In this document: piece by piece, positions 39,832 through 48,700 of the stretch
Layout of the letters: every line of letters starts with the position of its first letter
Numbering within the stretch: the first letter of the stretch is position 1
Assembly: GCA_902566705.1 (NCBI GenBank)
Contig: CACFJT010000002.1
Coordinates: 1 to 64,000 of the forward strand
Direction of reading: 5' to 3'
Source: an uncultured Pelagibacteraceae bacterium
GTDB lineage: Bacteria; Pseudomonadota; Alphaproteobacteria; Pelagibacterales; Pelagibacteraceae
DNA length: 64,000 nt
Translations under genes and position numbers: made by a program
Notes under the pieces: model-generated
What the model saw: the letters and a program-made list of their open reading frames with translations, nothing else
What the model was told of the DNA's origin: nothing
Database searches by the model: none

Positions 39832-40886
39832 TAGTAATTTAAATTTAAAGCAGCACCTACTGCTGGAATTTGTTTTTTTGATCCTAAATCTGAAATTAGA
39901 CCATCATAGCGACCACCATTAACAATATTTTTTAATGAGTTTTTAGATTTAATATCAATTTTAAAAACCATTCCAGTGTAATATTCTAATTGTCTTCCAA
40001 ATGATGCTGAAAATACTACATTTAATTTTGAAACCTTGTTATTAGAGATTGGAAAATAATTTTGATCTACAGCTAAATTTATTCTGTTTTTTTTAAAAAA
40101 TTTATTTAACTCTATTGCAGCTTTGTTTATTGGACATTTTATTTTTAGAAAATCTTTTATTATTTTTGAAACATTTTTCCCTTTGCTAGCTCTTCTTGGA
40201 TCTTTTATTTTCTGATCAAATCTTTTTAATATTTCATTAATAGTTCTTCCTGCCACAACATTTAGTAAATCTTCTTTAAGCATTTTCAAGTAACGCTTTT
40301 TATCTATTTCTACAATTGTTGGGTCAACATCAGAATTAGTTTCTAATCTTTTTAATAAATCATTAAAATATTCCTCTCTCCAGAAGTGCCTCGATAATCT
40401 TAGCTTCCATCTCTTTGGAATATCTAATTTTGATATTAACAAATTAAATATTTCTATATTCCCAATAGTAAGTGTTCCCGAGGAATATTTAATTTTTTGA
40501 AGTGATTTAAGAGATGTATTTATAATTTCTTTATCATCATTTTTCTCATCCTTAGATCCTAAAATTTCAAATCCGATTTGATTTCTAATGATTGAGTCTT
40601 TTTTGTTTTGTGATTTTCGATAAGCTTGGCCACTGTAAAAAATTTTTTCCTTACCCTTTAAATTATTTTCTAAATATCTTAAACAAGATGCAATTGTTAA
40701 ATCTGGTCTTAGACACAACTCGCTCCCATTCTGATCCGTAAAAGAAAAGATAAATTTTCTGAAGTTTTCTCCTGATCTTTGAACTATATGATTAGCCTCA
40801 ATTACTGAGGGTAAATCAATATATTTAAAACCCTTAGATTTTACTGATCTAAGGATACTTTCAGATAAGTTTTTTGACTTCATCAA
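39831..40886 (-). CDS. hisZ: ATP phosphoribosyltransferase regulatory subunit
   Basis: HisRS-like without anticodon domain: LCLRPDLTIASCLRYL, YYTGMVFKI, GGRYDGLI; between hisS and hisG. Confidence 0.9.
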   Translation of the reverse strand: MMKSKNLSESILRSVKSKGFKYIDLPSVIEANHIVQRSGENFRKFIFSFTDQNGSELCLRPDLTIASCLRYLENNLKGKEKIFYSGQAYRKSQNKKDSIIRNQIGFEILGSKDEKNDDKEIINTSLKSLQKIKYSSGTLTIGNIEIFNLLISKLDIPKRWKLRLSRHFWREEYFNDLLKRLETNSDVDPTIVEIDKKRYLKMLKEDLLNVVAGRTINEILKRFDQKIKDPRRASKGKNVSKIIKDFLKIKCPINKAAIELNKFFKKNRINLAVDQNYFPISNNKVSKLNVVFSASFGRQLEYYTGMVFKIDIKSKNSLKNIVNGGRYDGLISDLGSKKQIPAVGAALNLNY

Positions 40887-42255
40887 TTAAATTTTCTTTT
40901 GGAAATGTTTTATTGTTTTCACCCTTAACACCTTTAAGACTTTTTATAGTGACTGTACTTTCATTAAATTCATTTTCACCACATATTATTGCAACATCTA
41001 ACTCACGTTTATTTGCTAAGGTTAGTTGCTTGCCTAAATTTTTCTTTGTATCTAAAAAAATTTCAGCATTGATATTGTTATTTCTCAATTGATCTAAAAT
41101 TTCATAATAATTTTTAAGATATTTTTCATCCATTACGCAAACTAAAACTGGTTTTTGAATGTCTATTTTTATTTGATCTAATTGCATTAAAGCAAATAAC
41201 AATCGATCAACTCCAAAACTAATTCCAGTACCTGGAATATCCACACCCTTAAATCTTGAGATTAATTTTGAATAAGCTCCTCCAGAACAAATACTACCTA
41301 TATCGACGTCTTTACCCTTATTATTTATAACTTTAAAATTTAGATTTGTTTCAACAATAAAATCTGAGTAATAAGCTAATCCTCTAACTATTGTAAAATT
41401 TGTTTTGACCTGATTTAAATTTGAGCTGAAACCCAGTACTTCAAATACTTGTTCTAATTCTTTTATACCCTCTTGAGACAATGGATTTTTTAATGTTTCT
41501 TTTAATTTTTTTAAATCTTTAATTTTTAAAAAATTAAGTATTTCAGTAGCTTGTTCTTCGTTTAAATCTGCACCCTTAGTGATTGCACCACTTATATCTT
41601 TTCTCTCTTTTTTAAGAAGATCTTCAACACCTTTTAAACCGAAACCTGGTTTATCTAATTTATCAATTGCTCTAATTACTTTAACTTGCCTTTCTTCTGA
41701 TATTTTTAAATCATCAATTAATCCTTGAACTATTTTTCTGTTACTAATATTAATTGTAAATTGATCTCCTTTTAGACCACAATCTAACAAAGTACTTGAT
41801 ATTAAATTGCAAAGCTCAGCATTTGCTTGTGCAGGATTAACATTTCCAACAATATCAAAATCTGCTTGCATAAATTCTCTGTATCTTCCATTACCAGGCT
41901 TTTCATTTCTAAATACATTTTGGATAGCATACCTTTTAAAGATTGATGGAAGCTCTTGATTATTTTGAGCAACAAATCTAGCTAGTGGGCTTGAAAGATC
42001 GTACCTAAGGGTAATGCTTTTTTCTCCATCCTGAAATGAGAACACATCAGACATAGGATTAGCGTCATCTTCTGCCAAAAAAGATCCTATATTTTCACTT
42101 ATCTCAAACGAAGGGGTTTCCAGAGCCTCTGCTCCAAATTTAATAAAATTATTCTCAATAGCTTTTAAAAGCTTTTTTTTGAGAAGAATTTTTTTTTCCC
42201 AACGATCTTCAAATCCTGAAGGTAATCCAGGAATTAATTTTTTTTCTTTATTCAT
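40861..42255 (-). CDS. hisS: Histidyl-tRNA synthetase
   Basis: GLPSGFEDR, LRYDLSSPLARFVAQN, ADFDIVGN, GISFGVDRLL; start refined to MNKEKKLIPG because the longer ORF start lies inside tRNA-His. Confidence 0.95.
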   Translation of the reverse strand: MNKEKKLIPGLPSGFEDRWEKKILLKKKLLKAIENNFIKFGAEALETPSFEISENIGSFLAEDDANPMSDVFSFQDGEKSITLRYDLSSPLARFVAQNNQELPSIFKRYAIQNVFRNEKPGNGRYREFMQADFDIVGNVNPAQANAELCNLISSTLLDCGLKGDQFTINISNRKIVQGLIDDLKISEERQVKVIRAIDKLDKPGFGLKGVEDLLKKERKDISGAITKGADLNEEQATEILNFLKIKDLKKLKETLKNPLSQEGIKELEQVFEVLGFSSNLNQVKTNFTIVRGLAYYSDFIVETNLNFKVINNKGKDVDIGSICSGGAYSKLISRFKGVDIPGTGISFGVDRLLFALMQLDQIKIDIQKPVLVCVMDEKYLKNYYEILDQLRNNNINAEIFLDTKKNLGKQLTLANKRELDVAIICGENEFNESTVTIKSLKGVKGENNKTFPKENLIDEVKKLI

Positions 42256-42259
42256 TTTT

Positions 42260-42334
42260 TGGTACCCGGGCTGAGAGTCGAACTCAAACTTAAAGTTCCA
42301 CAAACTTCCGTGCTAACCATTACACCACCCGGGC
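42260..42334 (-). tRNA. tRNA-His (anticodon GTG), CCA encoded
   Basis: Full cloverleaf: GCCCGGG/CCCGGGT acceptor, loop TTGTGGA (GTG), T-loop TTCGACT, A73-CCA. Confidence 0.95.
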
Positions 42335-42390
42335 TTATCCTCTTTGTTTTTATCTTATTTTATGTGGATTTAAAATTATAATATAAATAA

Positions 42391-42406
42391 ATAGCCTACT
42401 GGCTAT
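42391..42406. repeat. Perfect inverted repeat in intergenic region (ATAGCC-TACT-GGCTAT)
   Basis: 6-bp arms with 4-nt loop read directly from the sequence. Confidence 0.6.
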
Positions 42407-42510
42407 GTAAACAGTTTCTGTGAGTACTTTTTAAAGTCTTTCTGTATGTAATATTTATATTCATGAGCAGTCTTTTAGACAAAAAAAAATATTATTCAAG
42501 GTCTAAATAC

Positions 42511-42552
42511 AAAAAGGACGTTTATCTATTTGATAGATAAATCGCCCTTTTA
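42511..42552 (-). terminator. Intrinsic terminator hairpin downstream of cspA
   Basis: Minus strand AAAAGGGCGATTTATCTATCAAATAGATAAACGTCCTTTTT: long imperfect stem followed by T-run. Confidence 0.8.
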
Positions 42553-42565
42553 AATAATTTCTAAA

Positions 42566-42778
42566 TTAGTCTATTTTTTTTAAATTAACTGCAGAAGGAC
42601 CTTTGGGACCATCCTCTAATGTGAATTCAAGTTTATCACCTTCATTGAGATATCTCATACCAGCAGCTTTTACCGCCGAAGCGTGAACAAAAGCATCTTT
42701 TTCTTTATCATCTCTTTCAATGAAGCCATATCCCTTTTTACCATTATACCATTTAATTTTTCCTTGTAGTGTACTCAT
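42566..42778 (-). CDS. Cold-shock protein (CspA family)
   Basis: GKIKWYNGKKGYGFIERDDKEKDAFVHASAV. Confidence 0.96.
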   Translation of the reverse strand: MSTLQGKIKWYNGKKGYGFIERDDKEKDAFVHASAVKAAGMRYLNEGDKLEFTLEDGPKGPSAVNLKKID

Positions 42779-42858
42779 CTTATTTCTTAGTCCTTTTGTT
42801 ATTTATTATCTCTTAAAGTTAAATTCTTTTACGATTATTTCAAGATGAAACTTTGTGG

Positions 42859-42933
42859 TGGTGGCTGAGGAAGGATTCGCACCTCCGACACAAGCCTTTT
42901 CAGGGCTCTGCTCTACTCCTGAGCTACTCAGCC
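42859..42933 (-). tRNA. tRNA-Phe (anticodon GAA), CCA encoded
   Basis: Cloverleaf GGCTGAG/CTCAGCC; GAGCC-CTGAAAA-GGCTT anticodon arm; atypical T-loop TGCGAAT and D-loop AGGAGTA. Confidence 0.93.
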
Positions 42934-42937
42934 TAAT

Positions 42938-43153
42938 TTATCCCCTAAAGATAATTCTTCCTTTAGTAAGATCGTAAGGTGTCATTTCAACTGTCACGTT
43001 GTCACCTTGGAGAACTCTAATTCTGTTTTTTCTTAACTTACCGGCTGTATGGGCAGTAACGGTATGTCCATTTTCTAATTTTACTCTAAACATAGCGTTA
43101 GGAAGTAGGTCTATCACTGTACCTTTAAATTCCAGTAAGTCTTGTTTTGACAA
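42938..43153 (-). CDS. infA: Translation initiation factor IF-1
   Basis: [59 protein letters not shown]. Confidence 0.98.
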   Translation of the reverse strand: MSKQDLLEFKGTVIDLLPNAMFRVKLENGHTVTAHTAGKLRKNRIRVLQGDNVTVEMTPYDLTKGRIIFRG

Positions 43154-43155
43154 AT

Positions 43156-44439
43156 TTATTTTCTCCTTATTCGTTTTACGACAGATTTAGCGTGTCCAAC
43201 CAACCCTTCGTAATTTGCAAGTGTTATAACTGATGGTCCAAGACTTTCAACACCCTTTTTTGATAAGTTTATGTATGAAATCCTTTTGTAAAATTCATTT
43301 ACACTTATACCACTTGAGTATTTTGCAGAACCATTAGTTGGCAATACATGGTTTGATCCAACATTATAATCAGTCATAGCCATCACTGCATATTTTCCTA
43401 AACATATTGATCCTGAATTTTTTATTTTTGAAACTAACGATTTATAATTTTTAATATTTAATTCTAAATGTTCTGGTGCAATTTTATTTACAACACTTGT
43501 TATTTTAGTGTCTGAAGAAATATACATAAGAATTCCATTATTAATCAAACTTCTTCTTGCAACAGAAGCTCTTGGAATTTCTTTTAATTGTTTGGTAATT
43601 TCATTTTTTACTTTATCCAGCAAATTTTTATCTTTTGAAATCAAAATACATTGTGCAAGAATATCATGTTCAGCTTGTCCAATTAAATCACTTGCAACCC
43701 ATTCAGGATTTGAGAATTTGTCACAAACGACAGTCACTTCAGAAGGGCCTGCAGTCATACCTTCAATTCCAACAACACCAAAAACTTCTTTTTTTGCTGC
43801 CGCAACATATGCGTTTCCTGGACCAACTATTTTATGAACTTTTTTAATTTTTTTAGTCCCATAGGATACTGCTGCAATAGCAGAAGGGCCTCCTATAGAA
43901 TAAATTTCATTTATTCTGCATTTTTTTGCAGCATATAATACGGCTGGATTTTGTTTTCCTTTATGGCCTGGATTAATCATAACTATTCTCTTAACACCTG
44001 CTACAATTGCAGGAATAGCATTCATCAATACACTCGATGGGTATGAAGCAGTAGAACCTGGAACATAAATTGCAACAGAATCTAAAGGCACATATTTATA
44101 TTCAAGTTTGTTTTTTAATTTATCTGTATACGAAATATTTTTAAATTTTTGAAGTGAATGAAATTTATAAATTCTATTATAAGCTTTATCGATTGCCTTC
44201 TTTACTTTTTTATCAAGTGAATTTATAGATTTTTTTATTTGTTTTGAGCTTGGAATAATTATGTTGTTTTGATTAAATCTTTTCTCGTATTTTAATAATG
44301 CTTTATCTCCATTTTTTTTAACATCCTTAATTATATTTGTTACAGAAACAGAGTCTAATTGAATCTTTTTTTTTCTCTGTAAAAGTAAATTCTCTAATAA
44401 TTTATCAAAATTTTTACTTTTACTATTTAGTATCTTCAT
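43156..44439 (-). CDS. hisD: Histidinol dehydrogenase
   Basis: [49 protein letters not shown]. Confidence 0.97.
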   Translation of the reverse strand: MKILNSKSKNFDKLLENLLLQRKKKIQLDSVSVTNIIKDVKKNGDKALLKYEKRFNQNNIIIPSSKQIKKSINSLDKKVKKAIDKAYNRIYKFHSLQKFKNISYTDKLKNKLEYKYVPLDSVAIYVPGSTASYPSSVLMNAIPAIVAGVKRIVMINPGHKGKQNPAVLYAAKKCRINEIYSIGGPSAIAAVSYGTKKIKKVHKIVGPGNAYVAAAKKEVFGVVGIEGMTAGPSEVTVVCDKFSNPEWVASDLIGQAEHDILAQCILISKDKNLLDKVKNEITKQLKEIPRASVARRSLINNGILMYISSDTKITSVVNKIAPEHLELNIKNYKSLVSKIKNSGSICLGKYAVMAMTDYNVGSNHVLPTNGSAKYSSGISVNEFYKRISYINLSKKGVESLGPSVITLANYEGLVGHAKSVVKRIRRK

Positions 44440-44441
44440 AA

Positions 44442-44834
44442 CTATTTAATTTCACTTTGATCTTCTAATCTTGCTTCAATAGTTTCTGTAGTTAAAGCAA
44501 TATGAGCATTGTTATTAAAAATAAGATTTATTTCATAAACATCATTATTTTTCAAATAATCTATACCTATTAGTTCTAAAACTTTTTCTTGATTTGATTG
44601 ATCAATATTCTTTGATCTTACTTTATCAACAAAATCAAACCTACAAATGCTATTGATTTTTTTATCTTCCTGGTCGCTTTCAACCTTGATTCTTTCTATT
44701 GATAATAAAAAAACCTTATTGGATGCGAGAAATTTTATATCCGCAATTTTAACTTTGGCCCCCGAACTACAAGCTGAAATCATTTGCAACCCTTCTTGGT
44801 CACTTGCTATTATTTTTGCTAAATATTTATTCAC
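44442..44834 (-). CDS. DUF2948 family protein
   Basis: LLSIERIKVE, DFVDKVRSKNID, IALTTETIEARLEDQSEI; between murA and hisD. Confidence 0.8.
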   Translation of the reverse strand: MNKYLAKIIASDQEGLQMISACSSGAKVKIADIKFLASNKVFLLSIERIKVESDQEDKKINSICRFDFVDKVRSKNIDQSNQEKVLELIGIDYLKNNDVYEINLIFNNNAHIALTTETIEARLEDQSEIK

Positions 44835-46093
44835 TATTTTAATCTTTTAATTTTAACACCTATTTTTTTTAATTTATTTTCTATTTTTTCATAACCTCTA
44901 TCTAAGTGATAAATTCTGTTAATATATGATTTACCACTAGAAACTATAGCTGCTAAAACCAAAGCAACAGAAGCTCTTAAATCACTAGACATTAGCTCAG
45001 CGCCAATGAATCTAGTATTTCCTTCTATCCTAGCAGTATTATTTTTAATATTTATCTTCGCTCCCAGTCTTTGCAGTTCTGCAACATGCATAAATCTATT
45101 TTCAAAAATACTTTCGGTTATTGAACTTTTGCCAACAGCTTTACACATTAAAACCATCAATTGTGCTTGAAGGTCTGTAGGAATGCCTGGAAACTCTTTA
45201 GTTTTAATACTTTTTATTGATTTTATTTTTTCTGGTCCTTTAATTAAGATTTTGTTTTCACTAGTTTTAATTTTAGCACCAACTTTTTCTAGTAATTTTA
45301 TTTCAGTACCAATAATTTTAGGATTTAAATTATTTATTTGTAAATTGCCTTTTGCAAGTGTTGCAGCTACACAAAATGTGCCTGCTTCTATTCTATCAGC
45401 CATTACAGAATATTCAGTTTCATTTAAAGAGTTTACACCTATGATTTTACAAACTCTTCCTGTCCATTTTATTTTCGCTCCAGCTTTATTTAAAAAATTT
45501 GTAAGATCTTTAATCTCAGGTTCTATTGCACAATTTTTTAAAACTGTTTTTCCTTTTGCTAAACATGCTGCTATTATAGAATTTTCAGTTGCCCCAACAC
45601 TTATCTTTGGAAAATTTACAGTCGTTCCGCTAAGTTTTCCTTTTGATTTTGCTAAAATATACCCATCTTTTAGTTCATATTTCATACCAAGTTTTTTTAA
45701 TGCTGTTAGATGATAATTAACTGGTCTAGCACCAATTAAACACCCACCAGGTAAAGAAATTTTAGATTTATGGTATTTTGAAATAAGTGGACCTAAAACT
45801 AAAATAGAACCACGCATTGTTTTGACTAAAGAATAACTAGCAAAAGTTTTCATATTTTTTTTATTTATAATTTTTGCTGTTTTTTTATCTCTTGATAAAA
45901 TTATTTTAGAACCAAGAAACTTTAATAAATTTAACATTGTATTTATGTCTCTAACTCTTGGTAAATTTTTGATAATTACAGGTTTATCAAATAATAGTGT
46001 TGCAGCTAATATCGGTAGGGATGAATTCTTCGAACCTGAAATTGAAACATTGCCCTTGATTTTACAAGGGCCGTTAATAAGAAATTTATCCAT
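44834..46093 (-). CDS. murA: UDP-N-acetylglucosamine 1-carboxyvinyltransferase
   Basis: VSISGSKNSSLPILAATLL, GGCLIGARPVNYHL, SSDLRASVALVLAA. Confidence 0.97.
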   Translation of the reverse strand: MDKFLINGPCKIKGNVSISGSKNSSLPILAATLLFDKPVIIKNLPRVRDINTMLNLLKFLGSKIILSRDKKTAKIINKKNMKTFASYSLVKTMRGSILVLGPLISKYHKSKISLPGGCLIGARPVNYHLTALKKLGMKYELKDGYILAKSKGKLSGTTVNFPKISVGATENSIIAACLAKGKTVLKNCAIEPEIKDLTNFLNKAGAKIKWTGRVCKIIGVNSLNETEYSVMADRIEAGTFCVAATLAKGNLQINNLNPKIIGTEIKLLEKVGAKIKTSENKILIKGPEKIKSIKSIKTKEFPGIPTDLQAQLMVLMCKAVGKSSITESIFENRFMHVAELQRLGAKINIKNNTARIEGNTRFIGAELMSSDLRASVALVLAAIVSSGKSYINRIYHLDRGYEKIENKLKKIGVKIKRLK

Positions 46094-46096
46094 AAA

Positions 46097-46657
46097 TTAC
46101 TTTTTAATTTTAGCAACTTGAATTGTAGTTTGACCCTGATATTTACCGTTCTTTGATTTATAAGTTGTTTCTGGCTGAGTATCTGATTTGAAAAATAAAA
46201 ATTGTGCTATTCCCTCGTTTGAGTAAATTTTTGCAGGGTTAGGTGTTGTATTACTTAGCTCAATTACAATATTACCCTCAAATTCATTTTCAATTGGAGT
46301 AACATTACAGATGATTCCTGTCCTTGCGTAAGTACTTTTTCCAACGCAAATACATAAAACATCTTTTGGTATTCTAAAATATTCGACTGTTTTAGCTAAA
46401 ACGAATGAATTTGGTGGTATAATACAGTATGGTCCTTTTCGTTCTATAAAGTTATCATCAGAAAAATTCTTTGGATCAACCAAAGAACTATTTACATTAG
46501 TAAATATTCTATATTCATCGGAGATTCTTACATCATATCCCATACTACTTAATCCGTAAGAAATTTTTCCTTCGGAGACTTGATGATCCAAAAATGGCTC
46601 TATCATATTGTGCTCTTTACACATTTTTTTAATCCAAGAATCAGGTTGAATTGACAT
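46097..46657 (-). CDS. dcd: dCTP deaminase
   Basis: [45 protein letters not shown]. Confidence 0.96.
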   Translation of the reverse strand: MSIQPDSWIKKMCKEHNMIEPFLDHQVSEGKISYGLSSMGYDVRISDEYRIFTNVNSSLVDPKNFSDDNFIERKGPYCIIPPNSFVLAKTVEYFRIPKDVLCICVGKSTYARTGIICNVTPIENEFEGNIVIELSNTTPNPAKIYSNEGIAQFLFFKSDTQPETTYKSKNGKYQGQTTIQVAKIKK

Positions 46658-46758
46658 TATTTATTTTTCTTTTTATTTTTTTTTTGGAAAATTTTTCTTT
46701 TCTTCAAATTTTTTCTAAGCGCCAAGCTTAAACGCTCATTTTTTTCTTTTGAACTCAT
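46657..46758 (-). CDS. Small basic protein, 33 aa (below ORF-track cutoff)
   Basis: [38 protein letters not shown] overlap with dcd start and ATGA overlap with the upstream ORF. Confidence 0.65.
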   Translation of the reverse strand: MSSKEKNERLSLALRKNLKKRKIFQKKNKKKNK

Positions 46759-46955
46759 TCTTTATTTGGGTTAGTCAGGAAATCTAAAGAAATTGGTTTG
46801 TTAGGATCCAATGTGGACGCTTTGTCCACTTCTTTTTTTGGGCCTTCTTTAGCTAAACGTTTGGCTTTTTTTTCAGCAAGCTTTTTTTCTCTTTTAGCTT
46901 GCTTTTCCATAAGCTTATTACCCTTAGTTGATTTATAATCGTAGTGAATTCCCAT
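46755..46955 (-). CDS. Small Lys-rich hypothetical protein, 66 aa
   Basis: MGIHYDYKSTKGNKLMEKQAKREKKLAEKKAKRLAKEGPKKEVDK...; translationally coupled to the next ORF. Confidence 0.7.
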   Translation of the reverse strand: MGIHYDYKSTKGNKLMEKQAKREKKLAEKKAKRLAKEGPKKEVDKASTLDPNKPISLDFLTNPNKE

Positions 46956-47055
46956 AACATTTTCCTAAAGTAGATATAAATCATATTAATCAAAAAATTA
47001 AGGCAATAATTTGAAAAAAATGCTTTATTATCAATAAAATACAATTTGTCTCTAA

Positions 47056-47129
47056 GCTCCTGTAGTTAAATGGTATAACAAGTCATTGGTAATGACTAGT
47101 TCCCTGGTCAGTACAGGGTGGGAGCACCA
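47056..47129 (+). tRNA. tRNA-Thr (anticodon GGT), CCA encoded
   Basis: GCTCCTG/TGGGAGC acceptor; AGTCA-TTGGTAA-TGACT anticodon arm; CCCTG-GTCAGTA-CAGGG T-arm; A-CCA. Confidence 0.93.
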
Positions 47130-47852
47130 TTAATTTTTATAAAAAAATTTCCTTAATATGATTGTAATTATAACCAATCCAAAAAAAGCTAAGAGTGGAA
47201 TATAAATATCTGGAGAAGATATTATATCAAATGCACCAGGCACTTCTAAATTGTTATATATAATTTTTTCTAATCCACTTCCTATAGAAACAGCTAAAAA
47301 AATACCTGGAAATAATCCAATCAAAGTAGCAAAAAAATAATTTTTAATTTTAACATTAAATAAAGTTGGTAATAAGCATTGTAATTGCCATGGAATACCG
47401 CCAACTATCCGATAAATTAATAAATAAACGAATTCTGATTTTTTAATTTTATATTCGAGATTTGCAAACTTATTTAAAAATTTTCTCCTTATTAAATCTT
47501 TTAAAAAAAAATTTCCAAAAATATACAAAAAAGTTGAACCAATAGTTAATCCTAACACTACTACAATTGTTCCCACCCATTTTCCAAAAATAAAACCTCC
47601 AATTAGTGCCACTGGAGTCGCAAAGCCTAAGAAAGGGAAAACCCACAAAATTGTTAAAAACAAAAAAAAGATTAATGTTAAAAATAAATTTGAATTTTTA
47701 ACCCCAATAAGATATGAACGATATTCTCTAAGAAATTCATAGGACGTAATTTCCTCAAGGCTAAACTTTGAAAAGAAGAAATACAAAAATAAACAAAAAA
47801 TTAATAAGTATGATAAACCAATAAATAATTTAATTTTTTTTGTATTTTCCAT
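47130..47852 (-). CDS. TVP38/TMEM64 (SNARE-associated/DedA-like) membrane protein
   Basis: GFATPVALIGGFIFGKWVGTI...IYRIVGGIPWQLQCLLPTLFNVKIKNYFFATLIGLFPGIFL. Confidence 0.88.
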   Translation of the reverse strand: MENTKKIKLFIGLSYLLIFCLFLYFFFSKFSLEEITSYEFLREYRSYLIGVKNSNLFLTLIFFLFLTILWVFPFLGFATPVALIGGFIFGKWVGTIVVVLGLTIGSTFLYIFGNFFLKDLIRRKFLNKFANLEYKIKKSEFVYLLIYRIVGGIPWQLQCLLPTLFNVKIKNYFFATLIGLFPGIFLAVSIGSGLEKIIYNNLEVPGAFDIISSPDIYIPLLAFFGLVIITIILRKFFYKN

Positions 47853-47950
47853 GATTATTCCTATTTTAATGCTTAATCTTCTATTTGCTATTTTAATTAT
47901 TACTAATATAAAGGGGCGAAATTTAATATAAAACAATATCAAATCTATTT

Positions 47951-48091
47951 ATGAAAAGAACTTATCAACCCTCAAATAAAAAAAGAGCGCGTAAACATGG
48001 TTTTCGATCAAAAATGAAAACTAAAGGCGGTAAAAAACTTTTAGCTAGAAGAAGAGCAAGAGGTAGAAAATCACTAACTGTTTCAATTTAG
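47951..48091 (+). CDS. rpmH: 50S ribosomal protein L34, 46 aa (below ORF-track cutoff)
   Basis: [46 protein letters not shown]; before rnpA. Confidence 0.97.
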   Translation: MKRTYQPSNKKRARKHGFRSKMKTKGGKKLLARRRARGRKSLTVSI

Positions 48092-48095
48092 ACTA

Positions 48096-48437
48096 ATGAA
48101 AAGCAAAATTGTTGCTCTTTCAAAAAAAGAGGAATTTAAGACTCTTTTAAAACAAAAAAAGATCTCAAACAAATATGTAACAATTTTTTTTGGAAACTTA
48201 CCTAATAAAAATAAAAAAAAATTAAACATCTCTTTTTCAGTAAAAAAAAAGACAGCAATAGCAGTGAAACGGAACAAAATTAAAAGAAGGCTTAGACAAA
48301 TTTTTAATGATGGAATTAAACAAAATTTAATAAAACTTGAAAAATCTGTTCTTGTTATTGCTCATGTGGCCATGCTAAATAATGAATACAAAATTATAAA
48401 AGAAACTTTATTTAGGGATTTTGAGAAAATAAAATAA
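48096..48437 (+). CDS. rnpA: Ribonuclease P protein component
   Basis: [18 protein letters not shown] motif; rpmH-rnpA-yidD-yidC synteny. Confidence 0.93.
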   Translation: MKSKIVALSKKEEFKTLLKQKKISNKYVTIFFGNLPNKNKKKLNISFSVKKKTAIAVKRNKIKRRLRQIFNDGIKQNLIKLEKSVLVIAHVAMLNNEYKIIKETLFRDFEKIK

Positions 48438-48700
48438 TGAAAATTTTTACTTTAATTCTAATTAAATTTATTAAAGCCTACAAATATTTGATTAGTCCTT
48501 TATTAGGTCATTCTTGTAGATATTTACCAACATGTTCTGAATACTGCATAGATGCTTTAAAAGAATATGGTTTTTTAAAAGGTCTATATTTGGGTACAAA
48601 AAGAATTTTATCTTGCCATCCAATCAAGTTTTTAGGAGGTGGTGAAGGATTTGATCCAGTTAAAAAAGAAATTAAGGAGAAAAAAATTGGAAACTCGTAA
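48437..48700 (+). CDS. yidD: Membrane protein insertion efficiency factor YidD
   Basis: [42 protein letters not shown]. Confidence 0.95.
   Translation: MKIFTLILIKFIKAYKYLISPLLGHSCRYLPTCSEYCIDALKEYGFLKGLYLGTKRILSCHPIKFLGGGEGFDPVKKEIKEKKIGNS

Noticed and set aside
42256-42303. N-terminal extension MWNFKFEFDSQPGYQK of the hisS ORF in the track
   Set aside because: This segment is the tRNA-His gene read in frame; the HisRS homology begins at MNKEKKLIPGLPSGFEDR.
42474-42507. TTTAGAC...GTCTAAA inverted repeat as an independent terminator
   Set aside because: Short 7-bp AT-rich arms with a 20-nt loop; too weak to call alone, kept only as part of the intergenic observation.
43508-43847. Two plus-strand ORFs antisense to hisD
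   Set aside because: Shadow ORFs over canonical HisD motifs.
45183-45713. 176-aa plus-strand ORF antisense to murA
   Set aside because: Entirely opposite a canonical MurA gene; no domain.
46853-47044. 63-aa minus-strand ORF overlapping the 66-aa ORF
   Set aside because: Out of frame with the coupled small-ORF operon and largely intergenic; no support.
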